From Haemonchus contortus (taxonomy: Eukaryota > Nematoda > Chromadorea > Rhabditida > Trichostrongylidae): a stretch of DNA of 64,000 nucleotides. Location of the stretch: the NCBI GenBank assembly GCA_000469685.2, contig LS997565.1:28566145-28630144 (forward strand), read 5' to 3'. The notes under the pieces were generated by a model. That model saw only the letters and a list, made by a program, of their open reading frames with translations, searched no databases and had not been told where the DNA came from. Shown piece after piece: positions 62,041-64,000 of this stretch (its first letter is position 1; each line of letters starts with the position of its first letter). The translations under genes and the position numbers were made by a program.

Positions 62041-62170
62041 ATGTCTGGCCCCTTATTGTGCCCCATTCAGGACGTTTCTTGACCTGACATCAGCACATTT
62101 GGTATCAGGAGAGGCCGTAATTCATCTTATGGAGAAATTCCAGAAACCTTTTTTTTCGTAAACTGTGCCT
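62041..62170. mobile_element. Truncated TTAA MITE (right half)
   Basis: The right-terminal 130 bp of the short subfamily (GGCCCCTTATTGTGCCCCAT ... GTAAACTGTGCCT) ending at TTAA 62171-62174. The left half is missing. Confidence 0.75.
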
Positions 62171-62349
62171 TTAACGAGCATCACGCTTTTTTGTTTTCGG
62201 TACACCCATATAGACCTGCTTTGTAGGATAACTAGTTTTTGTAGCATTGCGTCGAACTAGTCATCATAGAGAGCATCTGTACATGACCGAAAGCCCCGAA
62301 GTGAGAAATTAATGCAATCCTACGCTAAGTTGTTTGGGGACTAGTTTAA

Positions 62350-62570
62350 CCCTTTAACGATAGTGCGATTTCGACGTGACGCGCCCAAAGGACCTCGCTC
62401 CCCTCCTTTCGCGCGCGACTGGCACCCACCGGTGGGTGGCACTGTCCCAGGGGATAATTTTTTCACTAGCCTATTGAATTTAGTAACTGGTAAGAAACGG
62501 GAAAAAGTGGTGGCACCGAAAATTGGGTGCTATGTCCCACGCGCCAGTCATAGTGGCACCCACCGGAGGG
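62350..62570. mobile_element. Possible TTAA-flanked MITE with GC palindromes
   Basis: Perfect TTAA at 62346-62349 and 62571-62574. Ends CCCT...AGGG. The interior has GGCACCCACCGGTGGGTGGC (palindromic) and a second GGCACCCACCGG near the right end. The left end CCCTTTAACGATAG resembles the left end at 44803 (CCCACTGACGACC). Only the outer four bases pair, so this is tentative. Confidence 0.45.
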
Positions 62571-62799
62571 TTAACAAGCTGCGCAAAGCCATTTCGATCA
62601 AACCACTACGACCCAAACATTGCAGTTCGAGTTCGAGGACGATTAATTTTTTCTCTTATCAAATTCTACATTGAAACCAAACAGCAGAAATCTTGTCTGA
62701 GCCTTAATTAATTTTTATTACTTCTCAAAATAATATTTCTTAATAGAAGATTTTCTATTATAATAACTTCTCGGATACGCTTTTCACTCGCTTCCCATC

Positions 62800-62915
62800 A
62801 ACGAATTATGGACAAAACTTTGGTCTTAGACGAGAATCCAACCCGATTCCTGCTGTACGGGCACCTGGCTCATCACACCGGATTTCTCAGATCCACTTGA
62901 AAACTTTCTGGTTCA
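62800..62915 (-). repeat. Diverged tRNA-derived SINE S2 copy
   Basis: The minus strand reads GGTGTGATGAGCCAGGTGCC, then GGGTTGGATTCTCGTCTAAGACC and AAGTTTTGTCCATAA. The last phrase matches the S2 tail (AAGTTTTGTCCACAA) at 47.5 kb. Heavily decayed. Confidence 0.45.
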
Positions 62916-63535
62916 AAATATCCGGTAACACTTTCATTTTTCCCTGAATTCTACCCAGTGGTGGCACCCCGCATTCAGCCATGCCCATTAGTCTCGGATA
63001 AACTGGCTAATCTGGGCCAGTTCGCCATAGTCAGTCATCCGACGGAACACTGCCCTTATTTGTTGGTTATGGTTTATTCTTCTTCGGTCTTCGTTCATTC
63101 TTTAGCTAGTATTTTGTTCTATGTATATGGGGAGTGATGTAAGTAGTCTGATTTGTCTTGGTCAGGTTCGATCTTACTTTGGATGTAGTATTAGGCCACC
63201 CTGATATAGGTCAAGATTGTCGAACAGTCGGACCGGTATTGGGTTTATTCTTAGAAGTACATAACCCACATACCGACCATTGAACTGAGCCTACGCCGTG
63301 CCGACATCTATGCTTTATAAGTTGTCGAGATTGTGGTTGTTCAGTATATGTCAACACTCCATCACTGCTGTATCATTTCCACCTTGGTCGGGATAAAGCT
63401 AACTGCCACCTTTGCCATCTAGACAACTAGCTCTAAGACATGCATGTGCGTCAGCTAGCTATCCGGGGCTTTATTTCATGAAGCACTTGGTTCGAATGTA
63501 GGTGCACCAGAATTTCATAGGGAGCCCTTTATTAA

Positions 63536-64000
63536 AAGCACAGTTTACCATGAAAATGGTTTTTAAGATTTCCCCATAGGACGAGTTTGAGGCCCCTGCA
63601 TACACCATACCTGGCACTGTTAGGTCGGAAAAAGGCCTGTTTAGGGAATTATAAAGGTTCGAAGATTGACCCGTGTGTATCCTCGGATGAGTTTCACCAG
63701 CATTGTAGAGGCTGCACCGATCACAAGAGAACCCACGTAGGAAGTTCAAACAACTAGTCATGACCCATAGCGCAGTGAAAGACAGTTCTGTACAGTTCTG
63801 GCTTGATGTAGTCAGCTCTTTGCGCAGTTGCAATAGCTGTAGATCGCCCAAATGCCCCTTCCATGTTATTCCCATCACGGTAATCTCGTCCAACCTCTAT
63901 TTTCCCTACTTTTAGGAGCCGTATTTTCTTCGGAATTGGCGAATGTTCTCGCTTTCTTCACCACCATTGAACTATTCCTAACCTATGCTTCTGCTTTATG
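63536..64000. mobile_element. TTAA MITE (left part), cut by window end
   Basis: TTAA at 63532-63535, then AAGCACAGTTTACCATGAAAATGG. GGTCGGAAAAAGGCCTGTTTAGGG matches the short subfamily interior. The right end would fall just past 64000. Confidence 0.7.

Overview
The window is eukaryotic DNA, most likely from a parasitic clade V (strongylid, hookworm-like) nematode. That placement is inference. It rests on short exons with TTTCAG-type 3' splice sites, nematode-type RTE retrotransposon proteins, mariner and MITE relics, and a GLD-1/ASD-2-like STAR gene. There are no bacterial operons, CRISPR arrays or rRNA genes.

Two host genes can be assembled by hand, both on the minus strand. Gene A (7634-24578, nine exons) encodes a STAR/Quaking-family RNA-binding protein with a QUA1 segment, a KH domain with a GPRG loop, and a QUA2 segment. 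A 12.1-kb intron (12169-24244) splits QUA1 from KH. Gene B (27316-60277, at least 28 coding exons, 1117 codons including the stop) has compatible phases at all 27 junctions and ends at a TGA followed 14 nt later by AATAAA. It encodes a long, charged, Pro/Ser-rich, probably disordered protein that I do not recognise. Its 5' end is not resolved. One of its junctions works only as a GC-AG intron.

Most of the rest is mobile or repetitive. 0-2.4 kb: a broken DDE (pogo-like) transposase. 3.8-4.8 kb: a TCTG microsatellite and a 128-bp tandem repeat with GC hairpins. 9.8-11.4 kb and 28.4-29.2 kb: RTE remnants of one family. 12.9-14.5 kb: a Ty3/Gypsy-like gag relic. 14.55-16.93 kb: 28 copies of an 84-bp unit that keep one plus-strand Cys-rich frame open. 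19.2-23.0 kb and 37.1-40.0 kb: RTE elements of a second family. 31.1-32.4 kb: a complete-length dead mariner with both inverted repeats. 46.4-50.2 kb: tRNA-derived SINEs and a second mariner relic. 53.3-53.8 kb: a GIY-YIG (Penelope-like) fragment.

The signals most worth a second look are these. (1) A foldback MITE family with 17-bp termini and perfect 3-bp target duplications, in three copies, two of them inside RTE elements. (2) The 84-bp array, whose recurrent variants are nearly all synonymous in just one reading frame. (3) A TTAA-flanked MITE family with five full copies and two partial ones. (4) An inverted tRNA-SINE composite bounded by a 14-bp target duplication. (5) Gene B itself. No new defence or metabolic system was found.
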